64,000 nt of DNA from JANJUB01 sp964586225 (GCA_964586225.1 CAZPHD010000001.1:186001-250000); one strand, 5' to 3'; positions 1 to 10,100 are shown, counted from the stretch's first letter. Made by a program: numbers and translations. The notes: a model not told the origin generated them from the letters alone.

Positions 1-809
1 CCGTCAATCACAACCAGAGCGCAGTCGGCCCGCTCAAGGGCGCGCACCGCGCGATTCACCATGTAGTATTCGACCGTGCCCTGGATCTTGCCGCGGCGGC
101 GCATGCCGGCCGTATCGATCAGTCGGAACGTCTCGTCTTGGAAGATGATCTGGGTGTCGATCGCGTCCCGCGTCGTGCCGGGAATGTCGGAGACGATCGA
201 GCGTTGCTCACCCGTGAATGCGTTGAGTAGCGAGCTCTTGCCGACGTTGGGGCGTCCCACAATCGCGAGCCGGATTTCCTCGGGCGGCGCTTCAATCTCG
301 TCCGCGCGAGGCAGGAGCGCGACGACCTCATCGAGCAGGTCGGCAACGCCGCGTCCGTGCAATCCCGATACCGGCCACACATCGCCGAGCCCCAGCCCGT
401 AGAACTCCGATGCGTAAAGATCGCGATTCGGATTGTCGGCTTTGTTGACCACAATGAACATCGGCTTGCGGACCGAGCGCAGACGATTGGCTAACTCCAT
501 GTCATCGTCGGTAAGGCCCGCGGTGGCGTCGGCCAGGAAGAGGATCACGTCGGCTTCGGCAAGAGCGACTTCAGCCTGAACGCGAATCTGCTCGACGAGC
601 GGATCGTCGTCGCCAAACAGAATGCCACCGGTGTCCACGACCACAAACCGCTGTCCGAGCCACTCGGTTTCGGCATAGAGGCGGTCGCGGGTGATGCCGG
701 GCGAATCCTCAACCACCGCAACGCGCTTGCGCACGAGACGATTAAACAGGGTCGACTTGCCCACGTTGGGCCGACCGACGATGACCACAACGGGCAGTTT
801 TGCACTCAT
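1..809 (-). CDS. der: GTPase Der (EngA), 3' end outside window
   Basis: Tandem-GTPase ribosome assembly factor that acts on the 50S subunit. The visible 269 residues begin MSAKLPVVVIVGRPNVGKST and hold a complete first G domain: P-loop GRPNVGKS at residues 12-19, DTGG at 59-62 and NKAD at 122-125. The second P-loop, GRPNVGKS near 185-192, is followed by the switch region PGTTRDAID and DTAGMRRRGK. Two adjacent P-loop domains are diagnostic of Der. The start is the ATG at 807-809; nothing upstream extends the frame plausibly. The gene runs off the left edge, so the C-terminal KH-like domain is not visible. It is divergent from the PagL-like gene at 857. Confidence 0.96.
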   Translation of the reverse strand, partial: MSAKLPVVVIVGRPNVGKSTLFNRLVRKRVAVVEDSPGITRDRLYAETEWLGQRFVVVDTGGILFGDDDPLVEQIRVQAEVALAEADVILFLADATAGLTDDDMELANRLRSVRKPMFIVVNKADNPNRDLYASEFYGLGLGDVWPVSGLHGRGVADLLDEVVALLPRADEIEAPPEEIRLAIVGRPNVGKSSLLNAFTGEQRSIVSDIPGTTRDAIDTQIIFQDETFRLIDTAGMRRRGKIQGTVEYYMVNRAVRALERADCALVVID

Positions 810-856
810 GGGAACGCCGTCAGGGTACCCGCTTCCGGTATCCTCACTGCTGAAAA

Positions 857-1432
857 ATGCGACAAGGGAGGATGTTGGGCCTATCAACGGCTCTGCTGGC
901 GGTGGTCGTCGTCGGGGCTCAAGAGGTTCCGCGCGGCAAGTGGTTCATCGAGGGCTTCAGCGGCAAGTCGCTTGTTCCCTTCCTCGGTAGCGAGGATCCC
1001 CGCTCGGCTCGCGGCATCGGCATCGGCTACATTAGCCACGTGCCGCGATGGCTGACCTCGGACCCCGATCGCAGCGAGCTCTGGCAGCAGACCTACTACC
1101 ATCGGAGCACCTCGCCGGGCTTCCGCGGTCGGTCTCGGAACGGCACCGACTCTTGGGGCATTCTCACGACGGTGCGCTATTGGGCCCCCGTGGGGCGCAC
1201 GACCAGCGTGTACTTCGAAATTGGCGCGGGATTGAACTTATCGGACATGCGGACCGAGGACCTTTCCAGTCGCCTCACGTCCACACCAGCCGTAGGTCTT
1301 GGCCTCGCCTTTCGGACGGGGCGCACCGAGTTCATGGTCGGCGCGCGGCTGCTGCACATGTCGAACGCGGGCCTCGAAGGAACAAATCAGGGTCAAAACC
1401 AGCTGTTCCTCGTCGTCGGCATCCGGTTTTAG
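857..1432 (+). CDS. PagL-like lipid A 3-O-deacylase / acyloxyacyl hydrolase family outer-membrane protein
   Basis: A 191-residue protein with an N-terminal hydrophobic signal (LGLSTALLAVVVVGAQ) and a short beta-barrel-like body ending in Phe (LFLVVGIRF). The C-terminal segment GARLLHMSNAGLEGTNQGQN matches the PagL signature, in which a His-Ser dyad followed by Asn sits before the last strands. PagL removes the 3-O acyl chain of lipid A in the outer leaflet of the outer membrane. Length and motif position fit the family (about 170-190 aa). An ATG at 872 (MLGLST) lies directly after GGGAGG and could be an alternative start. The activity is inferred from the motif; the gene stands alone, divergent from der. 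Confidence 0.72.
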   Translation: MRQGRMLGLSTALLAVVVVGAQEVPRGKWFIEGFSGKSLVPFLGSEDPRSARGIGIGYISHVPRWLTSDPDRSELWQQTYYHRSTSPGFRGRSRNGTDSWGILTTVRYWAPVGRTTSVYFEIGAGLNLSDMRTEDLSSRLTSTPAVGLGLAFRTGRTEFMVGARLLHMSNAGLEGTNQGQNQLFLVVGIRF

Positions 1433-1546
1433 CTACCTGCCGAGAAGCGCAATCTTGAGGTCGCTTCGGGTTACTTCCCGTCGTGATCGCTGAAAGCAGA
1501 GCTTGATTGCCCCGGTGGGTTCGTCGGCGCGAGCGCCACGATAGGC

Positions 1547-1552
1547 TACAAT
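1547..1552 (+). promoter_or_regulatory. -10 box (TACAAT), probable leaderless promoter
   Basis: TACAAT ends 9 nt before the GTG start at 1562, so transcription would begin at or next to the start codon. No convincing -35 at 16-18 nt. Confidence 0.45.
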
Positions 1553-1561
1553 CATTCCCAC

Positions 1562-2842
1562 GTGGACCAACCCGCGATTGTGGTGCTGATCAGCGTCCTG
1601 CTGGTTTTGGCGAGTGTGTTCTTCGTTGCTTCGGAGTACGCCCTCGTCGGCTCGCGGCAGAGCAAGCTCGCCGCCGACGCCAAACGCGGGAACAAGCGAG
1701 CCAAACGCGCCCTGGAAGCCCTGAAAGATGTCAGCCGCATGGTCGCGGGCAGCCAGATCGCCATCACCATGATCGGGATCGGCCTCGGCTCCGTTACCGA
1801 GCCTTTCCTCAGCACGCAGTTCCAGGCGCTTCTGGGATCGAGCGTGCCTCCCGCCGTTGCCGTGATCATCAGCTACCTCGTGATCACCTACGTGATCGTC
1901 GTGGTGGGCGAGTTGGTGCCCAAGTATGTGGCTCTTCGCGCGCCGGAGAAGATTGCCCACTTCACGGTCGGACCGTTGGCGATCTTCTCACGTGTTGTCA
2001 GCCCGCTCGTCTGGTTGGTGCGCGCGTCGGCGGCACTTCTGCTCAAGCCCTTCGGCATCGATGTCGAGTCCAGCGAGCAGGTGATGGAAAAGGATGAGAT
2101 GCTCCTCATGATTCGAGCTGGGGAGAACCTTGGAACGCTTGAGAAGAGCCACGCCGAAATGGTGTCTCGGGCGCTTAAGTTGGACGGGCTCACCGCGCGC
2201 GACGTGATGATTCACCGCCTGGACATCAGTTGGCTTGATGTGAACACGCCCCGCGAGGAACTGCTGAAGAAGCTGGAGGAGCTCCCTCACAGCCGAATTC
2301 CGGTCTGCAACGGCGACATTGACGAAGTCGTAGGCATCGCTTACCTTCACGACCTTGTGAAGCTTCTCTCCCGGCACGAGAAGCTAGGCATCGACAGCGT
2401 CATCCGACCCGCGATTGCCGTGCCTGAAAACTTGGGTCTCGATCGCATCATTGGGCGCATGCGCGATGATCGCACCCAGATCGTCATCGTGATGGACGAG
2501 TACGGCGGCACGAGTGGGTTGATCACGCTGGAGGACGTTGTCGAGGAGCTCTTTGGTGAACTCGAAGACTCGCTGGAGAGCGAGAGACCCCCGATTGAAA
2601 TCCATGCGAGCGGCCGGGTGGTGGCGCGGGCTTCAGTGCGGTTCGATGAGCTCGTCAGCAAGCTCGGGGTGGAACTGGACGATGAGCCCAGCACCGACAC
2701 CCTTGCCGAACTCATCATGAACTCGGTCGGTCGGGTTCCCCAGGTGGGCGACCAAATCGAAACGCCGATCGGCACGATTCGGGTCGACAATATGGCCCGG
2801 CGGCGCATCACCCGCGTTTCTCTTACGCGCCGTACTCCGTAG
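1562..2842 (+). CDS. CNNM/CorB-type transporter: DUF21, CBS pair, CorC_HlyC domain
   Basis: A 426-residue protein of the hemolysin C / CorB family, implicated in Mg2+/Co2+ transport in the inner membrane. Residues 1-185 form the DUF21 (CNNM) membrane domain with several hydrophobic helices and the conserved GELVPK loop near 115-120. A CBS pair follows (about 200-335; second CBS contains MDEYGGTSGLITLEDVVEE). The CorC_HlyC domain closes the protein (about 345-426). Order and length are standard. The GTG start at 1562 gives MDQPAIVVLISVLL, the expected first helix. A second magnesium-transport gene, mgtE, lies at 11.2 kb. The historical label hemolysin is misleading; substrate is inferred from the family. 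Confidence 0.9.
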   Translation: MDQPAIVVLISVLLVLASVFFVASEYALVGSRQSKLAADAKRGNKRAKRALEALKDVSRMVAGSQIAITMIGIGLGSVTEPFLSTQFQALLGSSVPPAVAVIISYLVITYVIVVVGELVPKYVALRAPEKIAHFTVGPLAIFSRVVSPLVWLVRASAALLLKPFGIDVESSEQVMEKDEMLLMIRAGENLGTLEKSHAEMVSRALKLDGLTARDVMIHRLDISWLDVNTPREELLKKLEELPHSRIPVCNGDIDEVVGIAYLHDLVKLLSRHEKLGIDSVIRPAIAVPENLGLDRIIGRMRDDRTQIVIVMDEYGGTSGLITLEDVVEELFGELEDSLESERPPIEIHASGRVVARASVRFDELVSKLGVELDDEPSTDTLAELIMNSVGRVPQVGDQIETPIGTIRVDNMARRRITRVSLTRRTP

Positions 2843-2846
2843 TGTG

Positions 2847-2852
2847 TATGAT
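2847..2852 (+). promoter_or_regulatory. -10 box (TATGAT), leaderless promoter
   Basis: TATGAT lies exactly 6 nt before the ATG at 2859, the spacing expected for a leaderless mRNA. It overlaps the GTG-started extension at 2844, which argues for the ATG start. Confidence 0.5.
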
Positions 2853-2858
2853 GCGCAA

Positions 2859-3638
2859 ATGCATCTTCCTCAGCGGTTCTGGCTGATCGCCGGATTCAGT
2901 GTCTCCGTCGTGTCGGTCGTTGTCAACACCTTGATCATCGCCAACTTTAGCGACGAAAAGATTGACCTGCAGCAACGACATGCAGAGGCCAAGGATCGAC
3001 TCATTGAAGTCTCGGCTTCGCTCTATCAGGCGGAGGCCAAGTTCGACACCTACAAGGTTCTTCACCATCTGGCCTACGTCAACATGCCCGAGGATCGGGC
3101 GAGCGATGCGCGCGACGACGCCATGTACATGCTGGAGGCCTATCTGTCGAAAGCCTACGGAGCCGCCAGCAATGTCCCCGCTATCGACATTTACGAGACT
3201 GAGACCCAGGAAATGGAGCAGGAGATCGACGCGCTCCTCAAGGTGCGACGCCTCCACGAGCAAGCGCAGAGGGCCACGACTCCGAAGGAGATTGCCGCGA
3301 TCGAGAAGGAACTCGACGCGATTGATGGGGACTTTGAAGGCAAGACCGAACTCGGCAAGAAGCTCCGCCAGGTTCGCCAAACTTCAGAGATTGAGAAGAC
3401 GACGGACACCTGGCTCGACTGGGAACTTGCCTTCTTGCCGACGCTGAAAGCGCTCCGCGAGAAGACGATTGCCACCATTCGGGGTCAAAAGGCCGAAGTA
3501 GAGAAACTCGAGCGGCAAATCGCGGAAGTCGATGGTCGATCTGACCTCGCCAACTACATCGGCATTGCGCTGCAGATGCTGGGCCTGTTGCTGGTGCTCG
3601 GCGAGACCTCACGCGAGAGCAAGGCGGGGGGAAGCTGA
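2859..3638 (+). CDS. Membrane-anchored coiled-coil protein of unknown function
   Basis: I do not recognise this 259-residue protein. It has an N-terminal transmembrane helix (about 5-30, WLIAGFSVSVVSVVVNTLII), a long charged helical middle rich in Glu, Lys and Leu that should form coiled coil (about 35-225), and a second hydrophobic stretch close to the C-terminus (IGIALQMLGLLLVLG). This hairpin-like architecture with a helical extramembrane region resembles sensor or scaffold proteins, but no catalytic motif is visible. Start chosen at ATG 2859 because a TATGAT box precedes it by 6 nt; an upstream in-frame GTG at 2844 would add five residues. It starts 16 nt after the transporter gene. Confidence 0.8.
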   Translation: MHLPQRFWLIAGFSVSVVSVVVNTLIIANFSDEKIDLQQRHAEAKDRLIEVSASLYQAEAKFDTYKVLHHLAYVNMPEDRASDARDDAMYMLEAYLSKAYGAASNVPAIDIYETETQEMEQEIDALLKVRRLHEQAQRATTPKEIAAIEKELDAIDGDFEGKTELGKKLRQVRQTSEIEKTTDTWLDWELAFLPTLKALREKTIATIRGQKAEVEKLERQIAEVDGRSDLANYIGIALQMLGLLLVLGETSRESKAGGS

Positions 3639-3660
3639 GGGCATGTCCTGCCCCCAGCTT
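3632..3660. terminator. Bidirectional hairpin terminator between convergent genes
   Basis: AAGCTG-A-GGGCA, a 5-nt loop, then TGCCC-C-CAGCTT: an 11-bp stem with one mismatch. It includes the stop codon of the upstream gene and ends 10 nt before the stop of the convergent PEP-CTERM gene, so it can serve both strands. No strong U-tract. Confidence 0.6.
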
Positions 3661-3669
3661 CATCCCTGT

Positions 3670-4614
3670 TTAGCCCTTTCGGCGTCGGCGGGCCAGGGCA
3701 GCGAGGCCCAAGCCGATCACGGCCATCGTGCCGGGTTCAGGCACAGCTTCGAAGCCCGTCACTCGGATCACGCGGTTTCCACCGCCGAACGTCGAGAACA
3801 GGAAGTCGCCGGTCTGCGGATCGATGAACGCGCCTTCGGCACCGGATAGTCCTGACATGAACGTCTTGCGGCTCGCAAGGATCGGGTCACCGTTGGCATC
3901 CACGTCGTAGGTTCCAATCATGCCTGCCGAATACTCGGCGACCAGCATCGAATCACCAAATAGGTTGGAACCCAGCGGGACGTAGGCGATGCCCTCCGGG
4001 CCGCCCCCCAAGGTCACCGTTTGCGTCACCCCGGTGATGTCGATCATTCCGAACGAATCGAACGTGTACGACGCATCGTAAAACTGGCCGCCGGACCAAC
4101 TGCTGAGCTTCAGCCGTCCCGCATAGCTCCGATCCCCCGGTCCCCAAACAAAGGCCGCGTGGGAGCCCGCGACGCCGAAAGCCGCCAAGTCAATGACCTT
4201 GTCCGGATCCATGCTTCCCGGCAAGTACTGCGCCAGCTGGTTGACGGGGTAACGGGAAGCGTAAAGCACTCCGTTCGGGCCGTAGCCTACTCCGCCGTCG
4301 TTGTACGGCGCGTTGGCATAAAGCTGAGCCGTGCCCGAAAAGCCGGTGATGTGGCCTTCAGAATCACGAACGACGTCCACAGAGTAGATGGCCCCGCTGG
4401 CATTGTTGGCGCTGCCACCGATTAGGAGCTTGTTGGGATTGCCGGCAAGTAGGGTGAGTCCGCCATAGTTCGCCGGGACGCCCAAGACTGAACCCAAGTC
4501 CATGTAGGTGTAGTCGTCAGCATAGTAAGGATCGATCGTCTGAGCGACCGTTACGCTCGCGAGTGCAAGCAATGAATAGCAAGCAAGGGTTCGCAATCTC
4601 ATAGTTTTCTCCAC
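3670..4614 (-). CDS. PEP-CTERM sorting-signal secreted protein
   Basis: A 314-residue exported protein. It starts MEKTMRLRTLACYSLLALASVTVAQ (signal peptide) and ends with a classic PEP-CTERM tripartite tag: VPEPGT, a hydrophobic helix (MAVIGLGLAALA) and RRRRKG. Such tags are processed by exosortase and are typical of diderm bacteria making exopolysaccharide. The body (GLTLLAGNPNKLLIGG, GPEGIAYVP, PQTGDFLFSTFGGGNRVIRV) has repeated short motifs of a beta-propeller-like fold. An SD-like GGAG precedes the ATG, and a TAAGAT-type box lies about 20 nt upstream, so this gene appears leadered. Function beyond surface localisation cannot be told. Confidence 0.88.
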   Translation of the reverse strand: MEKTMRLRTLACYSLLALASVTVAQTIDPYYADDYTYMDLGSVLGVPANYGGLTLLAGNPNKLLIGGSANNASGAIYSVDVVRDSEGHITGFSGTAQLYANAPYNDGGVGYGPNGVLYASRYPVNQLAQYLPGSMDPDKVIDLAAFGVAGSHAAFVWGPGDRSYAGRLKLSSWSGGQFYDASYTFDSFGMIDITGVTQTVTLGGGPEGIAYVPLGSNLFGDSMLVAEYSAGMIGTYDVDANGDPILASRKTFMSGLSGAEGAFIDPQTGDFLFSTFGGGNRVIRVTGFEAVPEPGTMAVIGLGLAALARRRRKG

Positions 4615-4667
4615 TTGCCTCTATCTTATCAGAAGGACGTGAAACTTGAGCCAAGCGCCACCAAGAA

Positions 4668-5408
4668 CTAGCAAAGATACCGGGCCGCATGCTCCAAATC
4701 GGCAAAACTCTCGACTCCCGTCGCCGGTGCTTCACTGAGGCCCGACAACACGAGAATGCCGGGCACCCCGGCGCGGCGGGCCGCCTCAATGTCGGTGTCG
4801 AGCCGGTCGCCAATCATCACGGCATCCTCGGCGGCGACTCCTGTCTGCCGAAGGATTTCCTCGACGAGATACGGCTCCGGCTTGCCAATGACTTCGGGCT
4901 CCTGTTCGGCGGCCGTTGCGACGGCGGCCACGAGCGTGCCTGCGCCGGGAATCACGGCTCCATCCTCCACCGGATACGTGGCGTCGCGATTGGTCGCCAC
5001 AAAGCGCGCTCCATTGCGAATCTCTCGTTGGCAGGCGGCGAGGTGGTCATACGTCGCCGTCCGACACAGCCCCACCACGACCGCGTCAGCGTCCGCATCG
5101 ACAACCTCGATACCAACGCTGGCCATCGCTTGACGCAAGCCATGCTCGCCGAGCACGTAAGCACGTCGAATCGTGCCTCGCAGCCGCCATGCAGTCCCCA
5201 TCGCCGACGTCACGATGAGTTCCTCGTCGGCGGGGAAGCCCATGGTGCGAAGTTTCTCCGCCACTTGACCGGGCGCAGCGGTCGAGTTGTTGGTCAGGTA
5301 GCGGATCGTTGCCACCTGGGCGAGTCGCTGGACGGCCTCTACGGCCCCGGGAATGACTGTCGAGCCACGGTATAGCGTCCCATCCAGATCGAGGATCGCG
5401 AGCTTCAC
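4668..5408 (-). CDS. HAD-superfamily phosphatase, NagD/PGP-like
   Basis: A 246-residue haloacid dehalogenase phosphatase of subclass IIA. Motif I DLDGTLYRG is at residues 7-15 with nucleophile Asp7 and Asp9; motif II is TNNST near 40; motif III Lys in GKPEPYLV and motif IV GDRLDTDIEAA near 200 follow, with a C2-type cap between. NagD-type enzymes hydrolyse small phosphates such as nucleotides or p-nitrophenyl phosphate; the substrate here is unknown. The ATG overlaps the stop of the polyprenyl synthase gene by 4 nt (ATGA), so it is the third gene of the ubiE operon. Confidence 0.9.
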   Translation of the reverse strand: MKLAILDLDGTLYRGSTVIPGAVEAVQRLAQVATIRYLTNNSTAAPGQVAEKLRTMGFPADEELIVTSAMGTAWRLRGTIRRAYVLGEHGLRQAMASVGIEVVDADADAVVVGLCRTATYDHLAACQREIRNGARFVATNRDATYPVEDGAVIPGAGTLVAAVATAAEQEPEVIGKPEPYLVEEILRQTGVAAEDAVMIGDRLDTDIEAARRAGVPGILVLSGLSEAPATGVESFADLEHAARYLC

Positions 5409-6406
5409 GATTGCCGCGCGACCACGAAATCTGCCGCCGCAAGCAGGAGTTCGGTTGATGCGCTTTTGGGTAGGACGCCGAGGGCACGCTTGGCCTGCTC
5501 AACGGCTTCACGGGCTGCCGTCTCGGCTTGGCTAAAGGCCCCCCGCTCGGTCATCATGGCGACGACCTCGGGCACGACCTCAAGCGCATGACCTTGGCCA
5601 AATCCCGAAGCGATGCGCGATCGTTCGGCCTCAGAAAGGGTCGGCCACAACAGGATCAAAGGAAGCGTGGCGCACCCCTCGTGGTAATCGGTGGCCACCG
5701 GCTTGCCGGTCTTCGCATGGTCGCCTCGATAGTCCAGCAAGTCATCCACGAGTTGGAATGCGATGCCGACGTGGTGGCCATACGTGCCCAGCGCCTCTTC
5801 TTCATGCGGCTCCGCCCCCGCGATCCTCGCGCCGATGCGGCAACAACACTCAATGAACGATGCCGTCTTGAGCCGTAACACCTCGTAGTGCTCTTCCCGA
5901 CTCAGTTCCACTCGTCCACGAATCTCGAGTTCGCGAACTTCGCCCTCCGCCAGATCAACGACGGCTCCAGCCACGCGGCGGATGACGTCAAGATCGCCAT
6001 CGTCAGCCAGCACCGCCATCGCTCGGCTAAGCAGAACATCGCCCGAGAGAATGGCCGCCGAATTGCCGTGGATCGCGCTGGCGGTGGGCTGTCCACGGCG
6101 GGTTGCGGCCTCGTCAATGACATCGTCATGGATGAGAGTGGCCATGTGGATCATCTCCATCACGGCCCCTAACCGTCTCGCACGAGCGGGGTCAAAGGAG
6201 CGCCCGGTGCTTTGGGCGGCGAGACAGACAAACGCCGGTCGAAGTCGCTTTCCGCCCGCCGACAGCGTGTATTTACCCACCGACTCGACGAGCGCGACCC
6301 GCGAACCCACGAGAATGCGAAGCTCGGCTTCGACCTGGGCGATGTGTTCGGCCATGTCGCGTAAGGTGCCTTCGGCAACTCGGCCGGCAAAGGGGGTGGT
6401 CGTCAT
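5405..6406 (-). CDS. Long-chain polyprenyl diphosphate synthase (quinone side chain)
   Basis: A 333-residue trans-isoprenyl diphosphate synthase. The first Asp-rich motif is DDVIDEA (about 90-96), preceded by HMATLIH, with Ala at the fifth position before the motif, as in enzymes making C30-C40 or longer chains. The second motif is DDLLDYRGD (about 222-230); the GGKRLRP substrate loop is near 53-59. It elongates farnesyl diphosphate with IPP in the cytosol. Overlap by 4 nt with ubiE upstream and the HAD gene downstream places it in quinone biosynthesis, where it would make the menaquinone/ubiquinone tail. Chain length is inferred from the residue pattern. Confidence 0.93.
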   Translation of the reverse strand: MTTTPFAGRVAEGTLRDMAEHIAQVEAELRILVGSRVALVESVGKYTLSAGGKRLRPAFVCLAAQSTGRSFDPARARRLGAVMEMIHMATLIHDDVIDEAATRRGQPTASAIHGNSAAILSGDVLLSRAMAVLADDGDLDVIRRVAGAVVDLAEGEVRELEIRGRVELSREEHYEVLRLKTASFIECCCRIGARIAGAEPHEEEALGTYGHHVGIAFQLVDDLLDYRGDHAKTGKPVATDYHEGCATLPLILLWPTLSEAERSRIASGFGQGHALEVVPEVVAMMTERGAFSQAETAAREAVEQAKRALGVLPKSASTELLLAAADFVVARQS

Positions 6407-7128
6407 CGCTTTTCTCCGTAATGCAGGCAGATGTTGCCAAAGAAGAAGTCTCGGTAGGTCACGTTGGTGAAGCCCGCCGCCTCCATCGAAATCTTCAGTT
6501 CCTCGCGCGTCTTGAATCTCTGGGTGCTCTCGGGCAAATAGGTGTATGCCTTACGCTGCTTGAAGAGCGCGCCCAGAATCGGCAGCCCGCGTCGGGTCAG
6601 CAGATTCGACGCGGCTCTCACCAAGGCCGACTTGGGCACCGCCATGTCGAGCGACACGAACCGGCCCCCTGGCTTCAAGACGCGGAAGATCTCGCGGTGA
6701 GCCTGGTCAATGTCGGGGACATTCCGAATCCCCCAACCGACGGTTACCGCGTCCAAGCGGCCACTCGCCAGGGGTAGCCGCCCGGCGTCGCCAAGGGCGA
6801 CAAGGGCCTGCGGATCTTTGGGCTGAGATCGTTCCAGCATCGGCAGGCAGAAGTCGGCGCCCACGATCTTGCCCGTCGGACCGATCGCCTTTCTCAACGG
6901 AAGGAAGAAATCACCCGTGCCGCAACACACATCGGCGACCCGGTCGCCAACCTTGAGATTGAGAGCCGATACAGCGGCCCGCCGCCACCGATGATGCCCG
7001 CGAAGGCTCATCAGCGAGTTGCAGACATCGTAGGTTGGCGCAATCGCCGCAAACATTCCTTGGACGGCGGCGCGCTTCTCCTCTCCTTCCGCGACCCACG
7101 TCGCCGACTCGGGACTCCCGGCGGTCAT
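6403..7128 (-). CDS. ubiE: Demethylmenaquinone/ubiquinone methyltransferase UbiE/MenG
   Basis: A 241-residue SAM-dependent C-methyltransferase. It shows the family N-terminal signature (IAPTYDVCNSLMSLRGHHRWRR, residues about 29-50), SAM motif I DVCCGTGDF (about 66-74), and the typical IRNVPDIDQAHREIFRVLKPGGRFVSLD region. It methylates demethylmenaquinol (or the ubiquinone precursor) as the last step of quinone synthesis. First gene of a tightly overlapping operon with a polyprenyl synthase and a HAD phosphatase. A TATATA box ends 6 nt before the ATG, so the mRNA is likely leaderless. The menaquinone role is more likely than ubiquinone outside Proteobacteria; this is inference. Confidence 0.94.
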   Translation of the reverse strand: MTAGSPESATWVAEGEEKRAAVQGMFAAIAPTYDVCNSLMSLRGHHRWRRAAVSALNLKVGDRVADVCCGTGDFFLPLRKAIGPTGKIVGADFCLPMLERSQPKDPQALVALGDAGRLPLASGRLDAVTVGWGIRNVPDIDQAHREIFRVLKPGGRFVSLDMAVPKSALVRAASNLLTRRGLPILGALFKQRKAYTYLPESTQRFKTREELKISMEAAGFTNVTYRDFFFGNICLHYGEKR

Positions 7129-7134
7129 CGCTGA

Positions 7135-7140
7135 TATATA
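7135..7140 (-). promoter_or_regulatory. -10 box (TATATA), leaderless promoter of ubiE operon
   Basis: Reading the minus strand, TATATA is followed by TCAGCG and the ATG at 7128: a 6-nt gap. Confidence 0.5.
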
Positions 7141-7171
7141 CCCGAACTTTCAGAAGCAACTGAAAGTTCGC

Positions 7172-10100
7172 CTAGAGAATTCCGCGCCCGGAGAACAGCT
7201 CGAACTGCGGCTGAACGCTTACGGCTGAGTTCGCTCGATACTCGAGGGTGAACGTCAGGCTCTGCCCCGCGTTCAAGCTGCTGTAGGTGATCACTCGATA
7301 TGCCTTGCTTGGTTGCACCAAACTCATATCGGTGCGGTTCATCAAGGTCACTCCAGGAGGCGTCGCTACGCGCAGGGCAAGCCATCCGTTCAACCGACTC
7401 GCCGCGGTGTTGGTCAGAGTCACGGCTTGCCGATAGAGCCGGTTGTTCAGGTCGTACGTGACCGGAGACGCCGTCAGCGAGAACCCGGTCTCGACTTTGC
7501 GCATGAAGAGCAGGCTCCGCTGCACGTAGTAGGGCGCGGTGATCGCCTGCGTGCCGGGATCGTTCACGATCGTCGCTTGCGGCGGAAGGAACTGGTTCGA
7601 CACCCACGACACGGGGTTACCGTAGCCGCCATACGTCCCTCGCAGAGGATCCGTCGACGAAAGCACATTCCCGGTTTCTCCGGTCGTGAGCAGGTAGGCC
7701 AGCATGCGGACGGCAGGGGGCGGGTTAGCCGTGAACAACTCCCGCAGAGGAATCGCCGCTTCAAGCCCCTTGGGCGGATTCTCGAATGGTCCGGTCCGAG
7801 GTTGCCAGGCGACGGCTACGCGGCGCCGCGAGAGCACCTTCAGGTTGTTCGCATAGCGATAGAGGCCAGCGTGCGCCCCCACGGCCGGGGTCAGCGCGGG
7901 CTGGCCTGTGAAGTGGGCCCCGGGTGCCGTGCTCGCGGTCGATCTGCGTAACACACCCAATCCGAAATCAGGTCGGATGCCCTGAACCGTGACGCGGGCG
8001 TTCGAGAGGAGGCGCGTGGCCGGGCTGCTGTCGTCATCAAGCGCGTCGAGGGCCTGAATACCGCTCGGCCCGTCGGGATCGGTATCAAGCCAGAACGCGA
8101 CCCCGTTGGTCTTGTTCTCGCTGACATCCACATTTCCCGCCAAACCGACATAGAGGTACTGATCATCGTTCGTGAAGAACAACTGGTCAAGCCGATTGGC
8201 CTGTGAACTCGGCGTCCGAGTCTGATTGGCGGAGGCGGCTCCGTACTCGGTGAGCACCCCGTCCATCACAAACGGTCTTGCTCGCTGGACATAGAAGAAT
8301 CGCACAAACTCAGAGAACATCCCCGGCCGCCCTGGCGTGTTTGTGAAGACGCGCACCCGAAGCACGTGTAAGCCGTCAACGAGGTCGTTCGTGCGAATAT
8401 TCTTGAGTTCAAACTGTCCTGGGCCCAGCTTAGCGAGCGGCACAAAGCCGTCACTCAACCCTTCCGGCGTGTTCTGGAGGGGAGTCAGCCCTCCAAGCGC
8501 AATCCCCGAATCCAGCTTGGCGACCGCCGAAAACCCGGAAGGATCGGCCGACACCGTGAGATGGAATCGCTCGTCGCCCACGGTCGCCGCTTCGTATGTT
8601 TGCGGAGCCGCATTCCAACCCGAGGGCATCGAGTAAGTCTGAAAGGGAATCTCGCTGCCCAGCGTGTTTGAGATGCCGACCGAATTGAACAGTTTCACCG
8701 TTCCTTCTGGCGTCACTGGCGCATAGAAAACGTAGCCGCGGGCGTTGTTCTGGTTCGTTGGGGTGCTGTTGGAAGGGATCGTGATCGTAACGCTCCCATT
8801 CGCTTCCACCGTGACGTCGGGCCGTTGCCCCGAGTAGTCGCGGAGCACGGTGTTGGGTGCAAATGCGGTCATCACTGTCCGCGTCTGGTCTTCGTCCCCG
8901 CGCAGGTTCATGCCGGTCAGTAGCGTCCCGAAGCCACTGACTTGACGCTCCACGATGTAGACCCGATCTTCGACCCATCGATTGACCATCGCTCCCCGCG
9001 CAAACCGGTTGCGCACGTCCACCATGCGCGTGGTTGTGTCGCCGCCATTGCCCAAGCTGTCGTAGCGACCCGGCTTTGGAAACTGGTTGTAGTTGTTCGG
9101 GTCGAGGTTGTTTCCGTCGTAGTACACGAGCGGTCGGCCCGGTCGGGTGAACATGAGGGCATGGGCCAGATTGTTGGACCACGCCGGACCGTCGTCGTGA
9201 CTCTGCACAAACGACACCCCGACATCTCGCCCAAGACCGCCGTTTTCATACGCCAAACCGGTCGCTCCATCGAGTCCCCAGCCGCTTGAGAAGGTGCCGC
9301 CGAGGTTGCCAAACCCGCTGGAGTTAAAGACCTGGTTGAAGTTGAACTTGAGCGGGAAGTCAAGCAAATTCATGCCCGTCTTGGCATACTCGCGCAACTC
9401 GAACGCGTTGCTCGTGTAGTCCTCGGCAAAGATATAGAGGTTCCTGTTGATCCCAAAGAGGTCCACCATTGCATCGCCGTTGCTGACGTACGAACCCGGC
9501 TGATCGGCATCGGGAACGAAGTCGAAGAACGCTGGCGGCGTGTGCTTGACGGCGTCGAGACGGTAGCCCTCGAAGCCGTAGTGATTCGTGAGGAACCAAC
9601 CCCAGCGTTTGAGAAGCCCCCGCACATCGTCCGCGTAGGACTGGAAGCCGGGGTAGTAGTGCGGATTCCTCGGATGACGGACAAAGTTCGGCTTACCCGA
9701 CCCGTTGAACGAGGCGAAGCTTGGCAGGTTGAACGCGCCGGTTCGGGTGTTGTTGTGATCCTCGTGGGCGAAGTCGACGAGGCCGACGAGGTCGTGATTC
9801 AGCATGCCGAATGAGAACGAAGATTCGACATTGAAGTCAATCTCATTGTTGCCGGTGTCGCTCGATGACCGAATGTGGAAGTCCTCAGGGATCGCGTCGG
9901 GATAGCGGTCAATCGCCCAGTGAGCTCGGTTTGAGTTGTGGTTATAAACGAGGTCGGCATAGATTTCGATGCCGAACCGCTTGGCCATCAGGATGAGCTC
10001 GTGAAGCTCCTGCGACGTGCCGTATCGCGTGCGAACGGTACCAAACATCAGCCGCTCGCCAAGATCAAACCGGTCGAATGGGTTGTAGCCGGTGCTGAAC